Assembly (NCBI GenBank): GCA_037355855.1
Contig: CM074758.1
Location: 2,825,001-2,889,000 of the forward strand
DNA from: Pseudo-nitzschia pungens
Taxonomy: Eukaryota > Bacillariophyta > Bacillariophyceae > Bacillariales > Bacillariaceae
Reading direction: 5' to 3'
Length of the DNA: 64,000 nt
The notes beneath the pieces were generated by a model, which saw only the letters and a program-made list of their open reading frames with translations, searched no databases and was not told the DNA's origin. The position numbers were made by a program, and so were the translations under genes. Of this stretch, positions 32,647-42,530 are shown in pieces; within the stretch, counting starts at the first letter, position 1; each line of letters opens with the position of its first letter.

Positions 32647-35600
32647 TTACTTCTTCTGTTCAGTGCTATCCCTGCAATAATAGGGGTGCACTCTCCTAAT
32701 GTTAACCCGGTCGGTTACAAAGGGAGCAGTCTCAATAGTTACAGTTCCATTATCATGGGCCTTGAGCACCTTGTAAGGTCCTTGTCGTGGGAAGGATAGT
32801 TTTGGAATAATGCCCTTCCTTTCCAGGGTGACATAGTCTCCTTCCTTGTAGACATGGGGGATCCTCTTTTGATTCTCCCTGACGTTGCTCTTGTGGATGC
32901 TTTTCTGCTTCCTTGCTTGGATTGCTTCCCAATCCACTGGGAAATTCACGGGCATGAACATGTCTCTTCCAAACACCAACTGTGCCGGGGAGTACCCCAG
33001 GGTTGTGTGGATGGCACTCCTGATAGCGTATGCTGCCTTGGTGGTGAATTCCTCAAAAGGGTCCTTCTCGTGGAGGTCCCTGTTCTCCAGGTTGAAGGAT
33101 AACAAACAATCCTTTAACACCTGGTGGATCCTTTCCAACACTGAGTTGGATTGTGGGTTCCAAGCCCCACTGGGCTTTCTTTTCATCCCCATGTTATCAC
33201 AGAGCTCCTGGAACTCTGCTTTGAACTCACTCCCGCCATCAAAGCCAATTTCCTTTGGGCGCGGATATCTTGCTAGCCAGGTACTGTCCAACAATCGTTG
33301 AGTTTCTGCTGCATTTGGGGAGTCCTTCAGGTGAGCCAGTTCAAACCATCCGGTCACTGGGTCCACCATGGTGAGGATGTGGATTTGGTAGTCTTTACCA
33401 TTTTTGTTGTGGACAGTTGCAGGTCCCCAGAGGTCCACATTGACCCTCTGCCATTTGATGACCTTGGCTGCCTTTTCCGGGAGTAGTCCATACTTCTTCC
33501 GGCCACTCTTCTTAAACATCTGACACGTGTGGCAGTGCTTACAAAGGTCCTGGACGTCCTTCCGTAGGCCTCTCCAGGTGAAGACTGAGCGTATGCTCTG
33601 TTCCATTCTCTTTTCCCCCGGGTGCACCAACATGGTGTGGTACCACTCCATCACTCTTTGTTTGAGCTTGTCGGGAATCAGGATCTTGCCTTCTTTGTGG
33701 ATGAGACTGAAACCTTCCACATGTTTGGTGGTCAGGCCTTTGTCTTTTTCCAAAGCATTCATGATTTTCGTGTCCTTCTGCTGGTAGAACTGAATCATGT
33801 CCGGAGCAAGTGGGAATGCACTATTGCCCTGGAATTCTTCCGGTGCTTCTCCAAGTGGGAATAGGAGTTGCCGGAGGTGCGCTTCCTCATCCGCGTAGGT
33901 GAGGGGCTTATTTGGTGGTAGCCATTCCACTGTGTCCGCTGGGTCATCTGTAATGTCCAGGCGAGACAGTGCGTCTGCTGCATCATTTTCTTTGCCAGCA
34001 ACATGCTTGACTATTGGGTGGAACTCCTCCATAAGGAGTCTCCACCGGACCATTCGTTGGGTCGGCATTTGTTGGTACAGTAAGTTCAGGTGATCCGTGT
34101 GAATGGTTACATCCTGGCCTCGCAGGATACCTTCAAATGCTTTTAAGCCTTCTACTATGCCCAGGAGTTCCTTTTCTCCCACGGTGTAGTTGAGTTGCGC
34201 TGAGTTCAGCTTCCGGGTGTAGAATCCAAGTGGTTTTCCATCTTGGCATACAGTTGCTCCCAGTTGCCGGTCGCTGGCGTCTGAGTAGAGATGAAATGGT
34301 TTTGTAAAGTCCGGGAATGCGAGTTTTGCTTCATCTGCGAGCATCCTCTTCGCCTCCATGAAAGCTTTCTGCTCTGCTGGGCCCCAGTACCAATTTGTTT
34401 TGCCCTTCTTGCCCGCAAGCTTGTTGAGGGGGGCCAGGATGTGGGAGCGGCGCTTCCACATGTCCCTGTAGAAATTGACCATCCCAAGGAACATCTTGAG
34501 TTGCTTGGCGTTCTTGGGGGGTTCCAGGCGCTTCATCGCCTCCAGTTTCTTTGGCTGGGGCTGAATGCCCTCTGTTGTTAACAGGAATCCCAGATATTCC
34601 ACTTCTTTTTGCATGAAGAAGGATTTTCTGAGGTTGGCGCGAAAGCCAGCATCATCCAGTCTCTGTAGGACTGTGTCGATTTTGTCGAGGTGATCCTGCT
34701 CAGATTCCCCCTCGCGTTGAATGATTAGAATATCATCGATGTAGACAAGAACGTAGTCCAGATCCCCTAGGAGGTTCATCATGACAGACTGGAAGATGTC
34801 CGGGGCGCACGCGATTCCCATCGCAAGACGCTTGTAGGCATACTTTCCCCATGGCAAAATGGTAGAGCAAATCTTCTGGCTCTCCTTGCAAATGGGAATG
34901 GTGTAGTAGCCTTGGGATAAGTCCAGTGCCGTAGCGGACTTGAATTTCTGGAGCCGTTGGATGGTTTCCCCTATTCGTGGTAGTGGGAATGTTTTCCTTT
35001 GGATCACGGCGTTCATCTTACGGAAGTCCGTAAGTACTCGTATGTCCCCTGTCTTTTTGGGTTGACAAAAGGTAGGCGACGCCCAGGGGGAGTCGTCATC
35101 GTGTGGAAGTTTCTCCAGAACTCCAATATCACAGAGTCTGGTGATTTCCTTCCGGAGGGCCTGTTCAAAGGCATGGGGTACGGAGTAGTACCTCTGCCGG
35201 ACCGGTTTGACGCCTGGTTGGAGTTCGATAGATACCGGCTCGATGTTTTTGAGCAGTCCCAGACCTCCTCCGAAGAGTGTAGGGAACTTCTTCAATGTGT
35301 TTTTCAAGGCTTCCTTAGACGCGTCAGTGATCTCCAGGTCATTGACCATGGAATCTATATCTACTTTGGAGTAGTCGGCGTCCAGGATCTTGGCTTGCCT
35401 TTCTTCCTCCTGTTGGAGGATTGGACTCTGTGTGTTGGCAAAGAATACTGCCTCACATTTGTCCGGGTCGGAGAGCTCCCCCATTCTCTTCATGGGAATG
35501 GAGTCACCCTGCCATGTAAGTGTTTGGGAACTGTATTTAATATCCAGTCCCAGTTGTGCCATCAAGTCGGACCCTATGATCATGTCGTAGGGTACCTCCT

Positions 35601-35916
35601 CATGGTGATGGTACTCGTCCACTTGGAATGTCCATTTGATGGTCTTTGAGTTTGAGAATTCTATCAACCTCAGTCCCACTGAAGCCGCGGACTTTGTTCG
35701 GAATTTGCCCCCATAGGTGTTATAGGTAACAGATCGCTGGTCCCGGTTCGTAAGTTGACTTCGGTCGACAAAATGTTTCAGGATTATGGACTTGGAACAT
35801 CCTGAGTCCAGAAGGCCCCGGAGCATCCTCCCCCTTCCCTTGTGGTCCAACACCTCCACACAGACATCCGCGAATCGGTTGATTATGCGTGGTCCGGTGT
35901 GGATGGCGTCGGCCAT
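32647..35916 (-). CDS. pol: Ty3/gypsy Pol polyprotein (PR-RT-RH-INT)
   Basis: 1089 residues, uninterrupted. The aspartic protease motif LLDSGCS is at residues 35-41. Reverse transcriptase has DLSQGYYTI and the catalytic YIDD near residue 390 (LVYIDDILII). RNase H follows (FHLYSDASDRQLGATV, then TIHTDHLN). Integrase has an HHCC finger (HPGEKRMEQ...CKHCHTCQ) and the D-D-E core near residues 828, 892 and 925 (NVDLWGP, GFDGGSEF, NSVLERIH), ending in a GPY-type module (RQGPYKVLKA). No chromodomain is evident. The frame is the same as gag; the ATG directly follows the gag TGA, so Pol may arise by stop readthrough or by termination-reinitiation. Confidence 0.95.
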   Translation of the reverse strand: MADAIHTGPRIINRFADVCVEVLDHKGRGRMLRGLLDSGCSKSIILKHFVDRSQLTNRDQRSVTYNTYGGKFRTKSAASVGLRLIEFSNSKTIKWTFQVDEYHHHEEVPYDMIIGSDLMAQLGLDIKYSSQTLTWQGDSIPMKRMGELSDPDKCEAVFFANTQSPILQQEEERQAKILDADYSKVDIDSMVNDLEITDASKEALKNTLKKFPTLFGGGLGLLKNIEPVSIELQPGVKPVRQRYYSVPHAFEQALRKEITRLCDIGVLEKLPHDDDSPWASPTFCQPKKTGDIRVLTDFRKMNAVIQRKTFPLPRIGETIQRLQKFKSATALDLSQGYYTIPICKESQKICSTILPWGKYAYKRLAMGIACAPDIFQSVMMNLLGDLDYVLVYIDDILIIQREGESEQDHLDKIDTVLQRLDDAGFRANLRKSFFMQKEVEYLGFLLTTEGIQPQPKKLEAMKRLEPPKNAKQLKMFLGMVNFYRDMWKRRSHILAPLNKLAGKKGKTNWYWGPAEQKAFMEAKRMLADEAKLAFPDFTKPFHLYSDASDRQLGATVCQDGKPLGFYTRKLNSAQLNYTVGEKELLGIVEGLKAFEGILRGQDVTIHTDHLNLLYQQMPTQRMVRWRLLMEEFHPIVKHVAGKENDAADALSRLDITDDPADTVEWLPPNKPLTYADEEAHLRQLLFPLGEAPEEFQGNSAFPLAPDMIQFYQQKDTKIMNALEKDKGLTTKHVEGFSLIHKEGKILIPDKLKQRVMEWYHTMLVHPGEKRMEQSIRSVFTWRGLRKDVQDLCKHCHTCQMFKKSGRKKYGLLPEKAAKVIKWQRVNVDLWGPATVHNKNGKDYQIHILTMVDPVTGWFELAHLKDSPNAAETQRLLDSTWLARYPRPKEIGFDGGSEFKAEFQELCDNMGMKRKPSGAWNPQSNSVLERIHQVLKDCLLSFNLENRDLHEKDPFEEFTTKAAYAIRSAIHTTLGYSPAQLVFGRDMFMPVNFPVDWEAIQARKQKSIHKSNVRENQKRIPHVYKEGDYVTLERKGIIPKLSFPRQGPYKVLKAHDNGTVTIETAPFVTDRVNIRRVHPYYCRDSTEQKK

Positions 35917-37323
35917 TCATTTGTGGGATCCCTTCTTTTTGAAGGTTTTCTTGTATTTTCTCCTGTACTCCTTGAGTTCTCTGTCCGAGATATCAATCTC
36001 GTCGTCAGAGACTTCATGATCAGCTTGGGCCGTGGCCAGTACATAGGAGTACTCGTGGTTGGAGAGGTTCCTTCCCCAGTGGGGTTTGGAGTGTTGCTCG
36101 GTGTCCGAGTCTTCTTTTGCCACAAAATGCTCCTTGAGCAGATTGATGGTTTCCCGGTCAACTTTTCCCTTTTTGGGTGGTCCTCCGGTTAGTTTCCAGC
36201 ATTTGCCGGCGTGGGTCTTGCCACAAGTTTTGCATAGTTGCTTGTTATTGTCCATTGGGCGCTTCTTTTTGTTGGGAGACTTTCCATTTCCTCCCCCAGA
36301 AGTGGCCCTGGAGTGTTTCTTGGTTCCACCATTTTGTTTTTCCAGTTCGGTGATCCGTTTGCGGAGTTCCTCCTCGCTGCGGATGGTGGTTTCCAGGTTT
36401 TCGAGTTTATCGATGGTGGTGTTGAAGGAGTGGGTAAAGACGTCCCATCCAATGTGTTCCAGTTTGTCCCTCTGGGTGTGGGTCATACTGGTGTCCAGAA
36501 TTTCCTTCATCTCGTCTTGTGTGAAGCTGGAGGGTGCCATTCCTGTGGTGGCGCCACTTTCCCAGAGGCATTCTGGTAGATAGCTTTGTAGTTCGGCCAT
36601 TTGATTGGCCCAGGCTCTGATGCCATGTTTCAGGTCGACTCGCATCCCCCGCATGAAGCGGCGGAGGAGAATGTAGGAGCGTTTCCCGTTCATGTCATTG
36701 CCGAAAACTTTCAGCTTGAGGGCATACATGCATTCCTCGATGACATCCTTCTTGTACTCCTCTGATTGGTAGTACTTTGTGAGGGCATCGGGTACCTTCT
36801 TTTTGGGGATTGGAGCGCCGAGGTCCTCGGGCTCTGTTTCCTCATCCGATTTTGCCGTGGCAGTCGGTTTGGTTTTGTCGGTTTTCTGGGTGGAGTTCCC
36901 TTCGACTGGCTCCTTGGGTGTTCCAGAGGGAGCTTCGGTTGTTGTTGGTTCGGTTGTTTCGACCGTCTGGATCCTTTTCTGGACCAGCTTATTGTTGTGT
37001 GTCTTGTGACCTGGTTCGGCATAGTAGGACCGGCCCAGGGTCATTTGAACAATGGAGAGTGCCTCGTTGGAGAGGACCCTCTGGAGGACGTCCAGTTTTT
37101 GGTCTCCCTGGAGTTTGTCATTGCCAGCAATTTTCTGGTCAAAGTCTCTCTTCCAGATGATAAAGAGTTCCGGTCTTTCCGTGCCGGTGAGGACTTTCAG
37201 GTAGTCGCTGAACGCGACTCCTCCCTTCTCACTTTCAATGTTCATTTTTACGGTGGTGGCATCTTCCGGCCAGTCCTCTCGTGTAAAGTTAAAGGGTTTC
37301 TGTTTGGTTCCTTTGGACGCCAT
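35917..37323 (-). CDS. gag: Ty3/gypsy Gag
   Basis: 468 residues, ATG at 37323, stop TGA at 35919-35917. A helical capsid-like region is followed by a basic segment and a single zinc knuckle near residue 365, CKTCGKTHAGKC. Its spacing is C-x2-C-x3-H-x3-C rather than the usual C-x2-C-x4-H-x4-C. The C-terminus is Lys-rich. Gag packages the element RNA into virus-like particles. Confidence 0.85.
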   Translation of the reverse strand: MASKGTKQKPFNFTREDWPEDATTVKMNIESEKGGVAFSDYLKVLTGTERPELFIIWKRDFDQKIAGNDKLQGDQKLDVLQRVLSNEALSIVQMTLGRSYYAEPGHKTHNNKLVQKRIQTVETTEPTTTEAPSGTPKEPVEGNSTQKTDKTKPTATAKSDEETEPEDLGAPIPKKKVPDALTKYYQSEEYKKDVIEECMYALKLKVFGNDMNGKRSYILLRRFMRGMRVDLKHGIRAWANQMAELQSYLPECLWESGATTGMAPSSFTQDEMKEILDTSMTHTQRDKLEHIGWDVFTHSFNTTIDKLENLETTIRSEEELRKRITELEKQNGGTKKHSRATSGGGNGKSPNKKKRPMDNNKQLCKTCGKTHAGKCWKLTGGPPKKGKVDRETINLLKEHFVAKEDSDTEQHSKPHWGRNLSNHEYSYVLATAQADHEVSDDEIDISDRELKEYRRKYKKTFKKKGSHK

Positions 37324-38053
37324 GGTTAATCAGTTTTATTTAGTTAACTTAGTTACTTTAGTTTGTTATCTGTTAATTTTTGTGTGGAAATGAGCAAGAG
37401 TGACTGCTCCAGATTTTGCAGTTTTCACTACTAGATTTGATTTCCACGCGATAACTCGTGTTGTAACTGATTTTGTTTCCAACCATCGTGATGGTGGGAG
37501 TTGTTTCTCTCTTTGGTTCCCGGGAATCCTGTGGTTCTCCGGAGTTGTTTCTGTTTTTATTTCGTGGGATTCGATTCCCGTGGTTCTCCGGCGTTGCTTC
37601 CCTATTAAGCAATCACCGGGCCGGTCCCACTTCCCGTTTCCCGTGGGATTGGTGGTGTTTGGGTATTCATTATATACCTTTCCGGATATCCGTATATTTC
37701 GGTTGTGGTTGGCATCCCCTGTTCGGTCTGTCCATCCACTCAGTGTTGGTCCAATTAGTCCACTCACTGGATTATGTGTCACTTTTTCGACACTCATTTT
37801 ATTCGATTATTTCTTTTGTCGACCATGGTCCTGTTTAGGCCCTTAGGTGCCTCTGTTGCTGCAGTTGCTCCCTGTAATGGAGCCAACTGTTGCTGGGGTT
37901 GGTATTCCTTAGTGCTGCAGACACCGGATGTCCTTCTCCCTGTTTGCTTCTACGTGCCTCCATTTTTTGGCAGTCTTTCAATCTCGTCGGTTCCTTCACC
38001 GATCGATCTCTTTCTGCTCATGGTCATCAGCACTCAGCTTGATTTTAAAATCA
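37324..38053 (-). other. Leader between the 5' LTR and gag
   Basis: About 730 bp. Directly inside the LTR, where a tRNA primer site is expected, lies a 14-bp palindrome (TGATTTTAAAATCA, minus strand) and no usual TGG-type site. Further in are imperfect direct repeats around GTGGTTCTCCGG. A 143-residue open frame at 37797-37366 has no recognisable domain and is probably not a gene. Confidence 0.6.
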
Positions 38054-38230
38054 TGCCATACCCCGGGTCTACTAGTGGTTAGAATAGTAGTGATATGCAA
38101 ATTGTGAGCTCTATCAGTTAGTCTATTTGCTATCGGATCCAGCAGTCTCCCAATCGGCGATTCCGGAGACTCGCTAATCGTATTCTTACTCCAGTCCCGA
38201 GTGGATTCGTGACTGTTCCGGTGCACGGCA
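38054..38230 (-). repeat. 5' LTR of the Ty3/gypsy element
   Basis: 177 bp, the promoter-bearing LTR in the element's orientation. It is identical by eye to 32442-32618 and is followed by the GATAG target duplication at 38231-38235. Confidence 0.92.
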
Positions 38231-40796
38231 GATAGGTATACTACCAAATACTAGATATAGATTAGCGGGCTGAGAAAGGTGATTATTTTTTTCAAAGTTG
38301 CTTGCTGATAGAAAGATATTGCTTGTTACCAAAGGAGGGATAATAATAAGAGTAGCAATAACAGCAGCACATGACGTACTGGCAAAGGTTGGCATGTGGT
38401 ACCTACTGACTCTACCCAAGGCAGTAGCATGATGACAGTTGGTAGCATAGCTTGTAGCATAATATACTAGTATTTCATAGTGTATGCTGTAGTATATGAT
38501 CCATAGGACTGCTATATGCTATATTAGGGTATGTACAGATGATAAATAATCATACTATTAGGTCTAGCAGAATATATGTAGAGGTATATATTTATATAGC
38601 ATCAGTAGTAACAGACAACTGTACCACAGTGGCATTGCACAGTCTGTGCATAAGTCCCTTCATAGATTTTTTTTGAACAGCAACTCCAATTTGCTCCATC
38701 ATCACCAATTTTTCACCAATTTTTTATTTATTCTTTTTCAATTGGCTCCCCCATGCATGGGTTGAGGAATATTTACACTGGAATCATACAAATGTGGACA
38801 AGAGTTGCTCAGAAATTTTGATTCAATGGAATTTTCTATTCAATTCCCCAGTACTGGGCCAAATATTGAATGATCAGTGCTGACATCCTAACTATGAATG
38901 ATTGTTGATTCATTCCTTTTTAATCAGCCTCCCTATGCATAAGTTGAGAAATATTCACACTGGAATCATACAAATATGAACCAGAGTCACTCAGATATTT
39001 GATTTGTTGGAATTTCTCAGCAGATTCTCCAGTAGTGGACCAAATATTAATCAATCGGTGGTGACATCTAAACTATCAGTGATTTCTCAATACTTATTTT
39101 TGAATACTGTTGCCCATGCATAGTTTGAGGAATATTGATACTGGAATCACACAAATGTTGGTCAGAGTCACTCAGATATTCAGTTTGACATTATTTTCTA
39201 GTAAATTCTCCAGTTTTAGACCAAATGTTAATTATTCAATGGTGACACCCAAACTATTGGTGATTTTTGAATACTTATCTTAGAATACTGTTGCCCATGC
39301 ATAGTTTGAGGAATATTGACACTGGAATCACACAAGTGTGGGCAAGATTCACTGAGATGAACTGAATAGGACACTAAATAATAGCACCTTTACAAGTAAT
39401 AGGTGTGACCCAGCAAATGAGCGTCCGTCCTTATTCCATCAACCCAGCATCTGTCCTTTTTCCGTCGGCCCAGCATCCATCCTTCTTCCGCGGACCCAGC
39501 GAATGAGCGTCTACCCGTCTATCCATTCTGGAGCAAAGTGGGAGCAAAAATTTTGCTTTTGTCAGCAAAGCAAAATTTTGCAAAGCAAAAAGCAAAATTT
39601 GCTTTGCTAACTTTGCAGCGTGCCCAATCGCTAAATGGTCACATTTGCAATTGTGTACAGCTGGGCTGAAGTCCTAAGCTAGTAGCAGTGTGCAAAGGTG
39701 CACTGCATGGGTGGAAAGGGTGGGAACTTTTTCTCAGACTGCCATTACATCTCTGAAGGCTTGCTTTTCGTGAAAACAATGAGAATAGTGTCTGTACCAA
39801 AGACCCCCTGCCCTGCATCCTTGCCTACTCTACATTCTACCGTAGTCTACCTGTTCAATATTCTATCGTTTAGTTGCGGCGGCATGAAAAATTGGCGCAT
39901 ATGCGACATTTTTTTTTTGAGCAATCATAACTTCTAAAGTATTGATCCAATATCAACAAGTAATGGCTTGTTAGAAAGCTCTCACTCTCCTCTTTCCATA
40001 GGTATATGGTTCTATAGAGTTCAGAGGTGCTCGTTGTTGCAAATACTCACTGAAGTTTGCACATGAAATTTTGAATCGGCGCATATGCACCGATTTTTTT
40101 CCCTCCTCACGCATTTACTAGTAATATGGACTAGTTTGATTATTATTCACAAACCTTCATCGTCACATTTGACTAACAGGATCAGCATCCGACAAAAAAG
40201 GGTGAAATCGGACTCATCAGATCAACAATAAATTGATGTTTGACTAAATTGAGTAAAATAAGACACGTCCGATTTTAACATGAAATTGATATTTGACTAA
40301 GATTTGACTAATATGACTCTGAAATAAAGATGGTCAAAATCAACAACTGTGGCACAGTTGCAACTAAACGATACGACATTCCTCACTGTCCAGTTATTCC
40401 GATATGTAATTCCGGGAATCACTCTTTTTTAATTAAAGTACTTCTGCAACTACGAGTACGGTACCTGGTACGTACTTCGTAATCACGAAGTACGAAGTAC
40501 ATGTACGTAAGGTAACTTTCGTAACTTGTGCGATATGTTTTTTTCGGACATGGGACGAATTCACACTTTTCAAAAGTGCGAAAATACACTTTTTTAACTT
40601 TGTTACTACATTACTTACACTACATACGGAACCTACTATAAAAAAAAAAAAATCCACCTCATCCGATTCTTCTTTTTCTGAAGAAGAATACCACTCCCAC
40701 CTTCCTTATCTAATCTTGTTTTTTGTCATTTTTTCATTCAATGTACAACATCACGTACTCATCCTACCAAAGCCGAATGACCATTCTCATAATTCT
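38231..40796. other. Repeat-rich intergenic region
   Basis: No gene supported. It holds the approximately 181-bp tandem repeat (38690-39360), a short field of CCCAGC-(A/G)(T/C)-type direct repeats near 39410-39510, palindromic GCAAAATTTTGC words at 39545-39615 and a cluster of GTACGTA/ACGAAGTAC words at 40435-40520. Confidence 0.6.
38690..39365. repeat. About 181-bp tandem repeat, four degenerate copies
   Basis: The landmark CCATGCAT-x-GTTTGAG-x-AATATT-x-ACTGGAATCA occurs at about 38751, 38933, 39114 and 39295, a spacing of 181-182 bp. Copies 3 and 4 are the most alike; copy 1 is the most diverged. No coding potential. Confidence 0.85.
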
Positions 40797-41723
40797 TCAT
40801 TTTTCCATCGCACCTTGTTGTTTCCTGCAATTTTTATGACCGCAACTGTCACAAGGAACCCCATCGTTCTGATTGATGATTTTAGTCAAGTGATGCATCA
40901 CTGCCGTCTCCTGTAATGATCCTTGGTTGTTGCCAGCGATCAACACACCATACAATCCACAGATAGTCAAACCAGCACCAATCTGCAACATCGCTTCTTG
41001 AATGTTTCTACCAACGGAGCAATCATCAGACATTGTCCCATTCGTCTCAACTTTATCCAGTTCCAACCGTTGCATGCACTCGGAAAGGGCATTGATACAT
41101 TTCACTATTCCTTCCTTCATACTTTCTAGCTTTTCTTTCCTTGTTCCTTGGAAACCACTGTTTAGTAGACCGTAAGAGGTTTTCAGTTCAATGTGAGTCC
41201 AATTGGTCAGTGCCATGATGTCATTTACTTCTTCCGTCCGTGCTTCTCCTGCAGTCAAAACCGAAGGAAAATTGTGGCACGCCGCATGAGGATCTATGAC
41301 ATACAACCCTCCCTCTCTTGTACCTTCATCATCTGTTGAGTTGTCATCGTCTTCGGTTCCAGTTGCAGTCATGGCAATGGTGGCATCACTGTCGTATTCT
41401 TGGCCATGATTGGTTGCGTTTCCTTCATCCTGTTGTTCGTTTTGGAGGTCTTTGTTCTCATATCTTGATTCACTGCTCTCTACCGAGTCAAACTCAACCT
41501 TTCTACGACAAGTCGTGTTGTAGTGTTCCATTCCATAATCTATACCAAGAATATGACTAACCGGAGTATTGTTCGTATCCATCCACGATCTGGCGCTTTT
41601 GTATATTCCAGGCGAGTAGTTAACCGGAGTTCTCACCTCCCGGGATGATCTCCGCAGAACGGGGGAATGGTCTAAACTTCCATCGATCTGTTCAAAATAA
41701 TGACAAACAATTGGTGCAAACAT
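40797..41723 (-). CDS. Unknown protein with C-terminal CxxC cluster, divergent from the transposase
   Basis: Not recognised. Unspliced, the ATG at 41723 gives 308 residues. An alternative model has a tiny first exon 41816-41808 (Met-Ser-Ser), a GT-AG intron and a second exon from 41687; both joins are phase 0 and it gives a more polar N-terminus. Visible features are a basic stretch (VLRRSSREVRTPVNYSPG), an acidic Ser/Thr-rich middle, a helical region, a hydrophobic patch (QIGAGLTICGLYGVLIAG) and a terminal CDSCGHKNC that could bind zinc. It faces away from the MULE-type transposase across a repeat-rich promoter, so it may be an accessory gene of that element. An independent host gene is also possible. 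Confidence 0.55.
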   Translation of the reverse strand: MFAPIVCHYFEQIDGSLDHSPVLRRSSREVRTPVNYSPGIYKSARSWMDTNNTPVSHILGIDYGMEHYNTTCRRKVEFDSVESSESRYENKDLQNEQQDEGNATNHGQEYDSDATIAMTATGTEDDDNSTDDEGTREGGLYVIDPHAACHNFPSVLTAGEARTEEVNDIMALTNWTHIELKTSYGLLNSGFQGTRKEKLESMKEGIVKCINALSECMQRLELDKVETNGTMSDDCSVGRNIQEAMLQIGAGLTICGLYGVLIAGNNQGSLQETAVMHHLTKIINQNDGVPCDSCGHKNCRKQQGAMEK

Positions 41724-42138
41724 CGTTAGGATTCTGTTTTACTTTCCATCTTTACTCCTAGAAGTCCACCTCAATATAAATCATTCCATCGGTTCATAGT
41801 CACTTACACTAGACATTCTGTTCAAACAAATATCGTTCACAAAAAATGACAGAATCCAACTTTATCAAATATCTTATTTGGAGCTACCCTGGAGGTGTGG
41901 ATGATGCTCTATCCATGATAGATACCATTAATTCCCAGATCAGGCATCTTCTATCTATTCAGATGTAAGCCCTTCCGACAAGAAATACGGAATTTTCAAC
42001 CTCAACATTTTCACCGCCAAATGTTGTCCGCAATCAGCCAGTTTTGATATTTCATTCATTTATTAACAATTGTCATTGAGTATGCTAGCGAACCATAACA
42101 ATATTTTCAACGGATCCCGTCTACTCTGGTTGCTACAA

Positions 42139-42198
42139 TATTAGCTCAGCTAATATGGCGCCACTGCTAAAATATTAGCTCAGCTAAAAAGGCGCCAA
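42139..42198. promoter_or_regulatory. Tandem hairpin-plus-GGCGCC motif in the divergent promoter
   Basis: Two copies 34 bp apart, each an inverted TTAGCTcAGCTAA followed by GGCGCCA. A third GCGCCAA lies at 42234-42240. TTGGCGCC on the opposite strand resembles E2F sites. The segment lies between the start of the unknown minus gene and the transposase start. Regulatory function is inferred. Confidence 0.5.
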
Positions 42199-42530
42199 CA
42201 ATTACATTCATAGCTCACCCGTGACAAGATTACGCGCCAATAATTTGATTCATTGCTCACCAGTAACAAGATTCAATCGACATCAATGGCGGTGCCAATC
42301 TGATTCAACGCCCGCACGTCAAAATATTGGGACACATCAACTATTTTGTCTTCAGTTCCACGCGGACCTGTGTCCGAATGGATTGCAACACGATTCACAT
42401 TGATCAGCCTATATCCGTTAGATTTGCAATCATTCAGCAACCAGTCATCCTGTTGGGACTGGTTTCTTATCACAAATTAATAGTCAGCTTTGATAAAACC
42501 ATCTTTTCCCAAAAACAGTCTTACCTCAAC

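Larger units (their letters stand above)
32442..38230 (-). mobile_element. Complete Ty3/gypsy LTR retrotransposon
   Basis: The element is 5789 bp and lies on the minus strand. Identical 177-bp LTRs flank it, starting TG and ending CA with TGCC/GGCA inverted tips. A 5-bp target duplication GATAG borders both ends (32437-32441 and 38231-38235). Gene order is leader, gag, then protease-RT-RNase H-integrase, the Ty3/gypsy order. Both ORFs are intact and the LTRs show no difference by eye, so the insertion looks recent and possibly still competent. Confidence 0.95.

Noticed and set aside
37366..37797. 143-codon frame in the retrotransposon leader
   Set aside because: No domain and repetitive codons; leaders of this kind are usually non-coding. 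It stays possible but unsupported.
41846..41968. Short 40-codon frame between the unknown minus gene and the transposase
   Set aside because: Too short, no domain, and no splice partner could be shown.
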